NCBI GenBank assembly: GCA_965216725.1
Contig: CBDCGI010000024.1
Location: forward strand, 45,580 to 109,579
DNA from: JACZUI01 sp965216725
Lineage (GTDB): Bacteria > Actinomycetota > Acidimicrobiia > Spongiisociales > ZC4RG35
DNA length: 64,000 nucleotides
Direction: 5' to 3'
This document shows positions 61,739-64,000 of this stretch, one piece after another. The notes beneath the pieces are model-generated. The model was given only the letters and a program-made list of their open reading frames with translations, did no database searches and was not told the DNA's origin. The stretch's first letter is position 1; each line of letters starts with the position of its first letter. Made by a program: the position numbers and the translations under genes.

Positions 61739-62455
61739 CTATCCGGCGCCTGCCGCCGACTCGTCGGCGAGGACCGTGAGGTTGGGATGCTCCCGGAGCA
61801 GACTTGCAGGGACGTCAGGGCCCATGGGCCCCTCGATCGCTTTTCTCAGGATCTCTCTCTTGTGGGCACCGGTGACCACCACCCACACTTCGGCGGCGTC
61901 TATCAGCTGCGCCATCCCGAGGGTCACCCCCCATGAGGGTGGGGCGGTCGCCCCATACAACGCCGCATGCTCGCTCGTGGTAGCGGCAAGTTCCACGACA
62001 CGGGTGGGGCTGTCGATTGTCGAGCCGGGTTCGTTCATCCCTATGTGGCCGTTGGCACCCAACCCGAGGATGGCGAGATCGAGACCACCACTGCTGACCA
62101 GGGCCTGGTAGCCGTCGGGGTCTGGTGGGTCGACCGCAGGCACGTGCATCGCCGGCCTTGCGCCGAGATGGTCGAGCAGATGACGGTTGATCATGTTGAC
62201 GCAACGGGCCGGATCGTCCTCAGGCAAGCCTCCGAACTCGTCGAGGAGGAAGACCGTGGCACCTGCCATGGCCTGCGAGCCTGCCAGCTCGGCATAAACC
62301 GGCTCCACCGTCTTGCCGGTCGGCAAACAGATCCGGGCCTGCGGATTAGCAGCTACAAAGACCAGCAGACGACGTGCGATTTCGGACGCCCAGCGGGCAT
62401 CCGGGATTACTTCGAGTTTGACTTCAGCCCCCGGTGACCAGGTCGAAGATCTCAC
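61739..62455 (-). CDS. NagB-like glucosamine-6-phosphate deaminase/isomerase family protein
   Basis: LLDEFGGLPEDDP (Asp of the active site) and GLGANGHIGMNEPG (His and Glu, with Asn in place of Asp as in some Bacillus forms) match NagB rather than 6-phosphogluconolactonase. The Lys/Thr phosphate loop is LPTGKTVEPVY. Only GTG 62455 is available as a start; it overlaps the upstream dehydrogenase by 32 bases. The reaction would be amino-sugar phosphate to keto-sugar phosphate plus ammonia, pointing to a hexosamine-like substrate. Confidence 0.87.
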   Translation of the reverse strand: MRSSTWSPGAEVKLEVIPDARWASEIARRLLVFVAANPQARICLPTGKTVEPVYAELAGSQAMAGATVFLLDEFGGLPEDDPARCVNMINRHLLDHLGARPAMHVPAVDPPDPDGYQALVSSGGLDLAILGLGANGHIGMNEPGSTIDSPTRVVELAATTSEHAALYGATAPPSWGVTLGMAQLIDAAEVWVVVTGAHKREILRKAIEGPMGPDVPASLLREHPNLTVLADESAAGAG

Positions 62456-63620
62456 CTGTGTCTTTGTGACTGAGCATCAACTTCACCCGCCCGTCGGGAA
62501 GCGTCTCTTCCTTGACGATGGCATGCCCATCGTGAGTACCGGCCTGCTTCGCGATCCGGGGTGTCGTTCCGCCACGCCACTCGACATCCACCGGCTCCCA
62601 GAGTTTCGTCTCGGCCGACTTGTAGGCGGCGTCCATGATGGCGTTGACCACGTAGCCGTCGTAGAAGGTCTCCTGGGGCTCGGTGCCGTTGTCGATGGAG
62701 TCGAACATGTCGGTGAACATGTCGACGTAGCCGAGCTCGGCAACCTCATCGCCCACGGGGAACAGCCAACCTTCGGTTGACTCCAGCTTCTCGGCCACAT
62801 AGCCCTCTCCCCCACCGGAGGTGTACATCTCGTAGCCGGTGCGGAGGAAATGGTTGAGCCAGATCGTCCCTTCGGTGCCGGCGACCTCGTCACGCAGATC
62901 CATGCCGCCCCTGAAGGTCCAGCTCACCTCGAACTGGCCGACAGCGCCCGACTCGAACTTGATGAGTGCCACCGCGTTGTCTTCGGCTTTGATCGGATGC
63001 ACCAGGGTGTCGGCCCAGGCCATCACCTCGACGGGACGGTTGCCTTTGCCAACGAAGTTGCGGATGATCTCGATGCAATGACAGCCGAGGTCCACTATCG
63101 CTCCTCCCCCGGCCTTGTCCTTGTCCCAGAACCATGCGCTGTGGGGCCCAGGATGGGTCTCCCGTGAGCGGACCCAGGTCACGTCGCCGATCTGTCCGTT
63201 GTTGACGGCTTCTATCGCCTTGAGAGTCTTCGGGGTGTAGCAGAGGTCTTCGAGGTATCCGGCGAACACCCCTGCCGATTCCACCTTGTCCAGGATGCGC
63301 TTCGCTTCCTCGCCAGATCGGGCCAGAGGCTTGGTGCAGAGGATTGCCTTGCCGGAGTCGGCCGCCATGGAGATGACTTCTTCGTGGAGGAAGTTGGGTA
63401 GGGCGATGACCACGGTGTCCACCTCGTCGTGGTTGATCGCGTCTTCAACCGAGGTTGTGTGGCTGGGAATATCCCACCGCTCGGCGAATGCCTGGCCTCG
63501 CTCTTCAGAGCGGGAGTAGGCGACGGTGACTCGGTCGCGGCCTCGCTGGGAGTGGAGCGTCATGGTGTAGAAGTCGCCGATCAGGCCGGTGCCCAGCATG
63601 GCGACGTTATGCGCGGTCAA
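62424..63620 (-). CDS. Gfo/Idh/MocA-family dehydrogenase (B)
   Basis: The nucleotide loop is VAMLGTGLIGDFYTMTLHSQ. The active-site Lys lies in CTKPLARSGEEA, where the usual Glu before Lys is Thr. The second domain has AGGGAIVDLGCHCIEIIRNF with the catalytic His. TTG 63620 is the start, with GGAGGTGAG in front. It is only distantly like the dehydrogenase at 57406, so they probably catalyse different steps (for example oxidation and re-reduction of a keto-sugar). It heads an operon with the NagB-like gene. Confidence 0.88.
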   Translation of the reverse strand: MTAHNVAMLGTGLIGDFYTMTLHSQRGRDRVTVAYSRSEERGQAFAERWDIPSHTTSVEDAINHDEVDTVVIALPNFLHEEVISMAADSGKAILCTKPLARSGEEAKRILDKVESAGVFAGYLEDLCYTPKTLKAIEAVNNGQIGDVTWVRSRETHPGPHSAWFWDKDKAGGGAIVDLGCHCIEIIRNFVGKGNRPVEVMAWADTLVHPIKAEDNAVALIKFESGAVGQFEVSWTFRGGMDLRDEVAGTEGTIWLNHFLRTGYEMYTSGGGEGYVAEKLESTEGWLFPVGDEVAELGYVDMFTDMFDSIDNGTEPQETFYDGYVVNAIMDAAYKSAETKLWEPVDVEWRGGTTPRIAKQAGTHDGHAIVKEETLPDGRVKLMLSHKDTGEIFDLVTGG

Positions 63621-63639
63621 GTCTCACCTCCGTGAACTG

Positions 63640-63653
63640 GTTGTCTAGACAAC
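63640..63653. promoter_or_regulatory. Perfect 14-bp operator resembling a NagR/DasR dre site
   Basis: GTTGTCTAGACAAC is a perfect palindrome 20 bases before the dehydrogenase B start. Its core GTCTAGAC is the core of the dre sites bound by NagR and DasR, and it fits the HutC consensus GT-N-TA-N-AC. The adjacent operon encodes a NagB-like enzyme, which fits amino-sugar control. Confidence 0.7.
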
Positions 63654-63687
63654 TTATCAGCTGGGTCCACGGCTCCGCTCGTTGGTC

Positions 63688-64000
63688 TCAGCGATTGGGC
63701 CGGCCACCCAGTGATTGCCATAGCGACTCGGAGGCGAGGTAGGCGCGGAGAACCCAGAGGTTGGCGGCACCGGCGAAGAGAACGCTGAACCCGAAAATGA
63801 GGAACATGGTCTGCCGGCTGAGAAAGTAGATGACGAGCAGGCCGAGACCAGGTAGCACCCACCGATTGAAGGCTGCCATCTGCCGGGCCCCGGGTTTGGA
63901 ACACCCAGCCCCACACCCCAGCGATGGCGACCAACACCGGGCCGGCCAGTCGGATGATGCCGACTTCCCATTCCGAGTCGACGACCGGGTCGAAAGCGGA
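63688..64000 (-). CDS. Small membrane protein, 5' end beyond the window, probable frameshift
   Basis: From the window edge one frame reads IIRLAGPVLVAIAGVWGWVF, a membrane helix, and near 63888 coding character switches to a second frame: RWVLPGLGLLVIYFLSRQTM and FLIFGFSVLFAGAANLWVL, ending at 63688. Removing one base from the CCCC run at 63888-63891 joins the two frames. Alternatively the second part is its own gene from ATG 63879 (63 residues), but no ribosome binding site is seen. The function is unknown. Confidence 0.45.
   Translation of the reverse strand, partial: PLSTRSSTRNGKSASSDWPARCWSPSLGCGAGCSKPGARQMAAFNRWVLPGLGLLVIYFLSRQTMFLIFGFSVLFAGAANLWVLRAYLASESLWQSLGGRPNR

Overview
This window reads as a high-GC actinobacterial chromosome segment. 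Two deazaflavin (F420)-type oxidoreductase genes, frequent GTG/TTG starts, NarL-type two-component pairs, DUF5667 and DUF5808-like proteins and an ADP-glucose glycogen pathway all fit. An Acidimicrobiia-like lineage is my best guess, but this is inference because no rRNA or ribosomal gene lies in the window. I see no tRNA, rRNA, CRISPR array, phage or insertion sequence. Genes are tightly packed and no gene-free stretch exceeds 300 bases.

Region 1 (1-13.2 kb) is rich in nucleotide-cyclase-type signalling. A class III cyclase/AAA-ATPase/TPR protein (1001) faces a TPR protein with a C-terminal cyclase domain (4573) and a very large protein joining a transporter-like membrane domain, HEAT repeats and a cyclic-nucleotide-binding domain (6582). 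Then come a Rieske ferredoxin/P450 pair, an NrtR-like Nudix regulator with an operator-like site, and a PAS protein overlapping a metallo-beta-lactamase-fold hydrolase.

Region 2 (13.2-29.9 kb) holds housekeeping and envelope genes: a nuclease/phosphatase-fold protein, OsmC, an HtrA-like protease without an anchor, a GT39-like membrane glycosyltransferase, a sigma-like protein fused to a membrane and outside domain, a two-component system next to an FtsX-type ABC exporter, a secreted protein with a degenerate peptidase motif, and an ECF sigma/DUF5667 pair.

Region 3 (30-36.2 kb) is a glycogen cluster: glgA, glgC, malQ and a glucan phosphorylase. No branching enzyme is present in the window. 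Region 4 (36.2-46.9 kb) has a TfoX-like protein, a GNAT acetyltransferase, a small lipoprotein whose start region carries a tandem duplication, a DUF1295 membrane protein, a second two-component system with a kinase-less membrane sensor, a divergent MMPL transporter, a DUF2652-SRPBCC protein and an alpha/beta hydrolase.

Region 5 (46.9-63.65 kb) is the most interesting. It is a 16-gene carbohydrate catabolic locus: a frameshifted SDR, a KDPG-type aldolase and a DeoC-type aldolase with substitutions in substrate-binding positions, a ROK kinase, a HutC-type GntR regulator with a perfect 20-bp palindromic operator, an SIS-domain protein, a ROK repressor, a complete sugar ABC importer, two Gfo/Idh/MocA dehydrogenases, a TIM-barrel isomerase/epimerase, an FAD oxidoreductase, a phosphotriesterase-family hydrolase and a NagB-like deaminase. 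A second operator resembling the dre sites of NagR/DasR lies before the last operon. I infer import, kinase and redox processing of an amino sugar or a related unusual sugar, ending in aldol cleavage. The substrate cannot be fixed from sequence alone.
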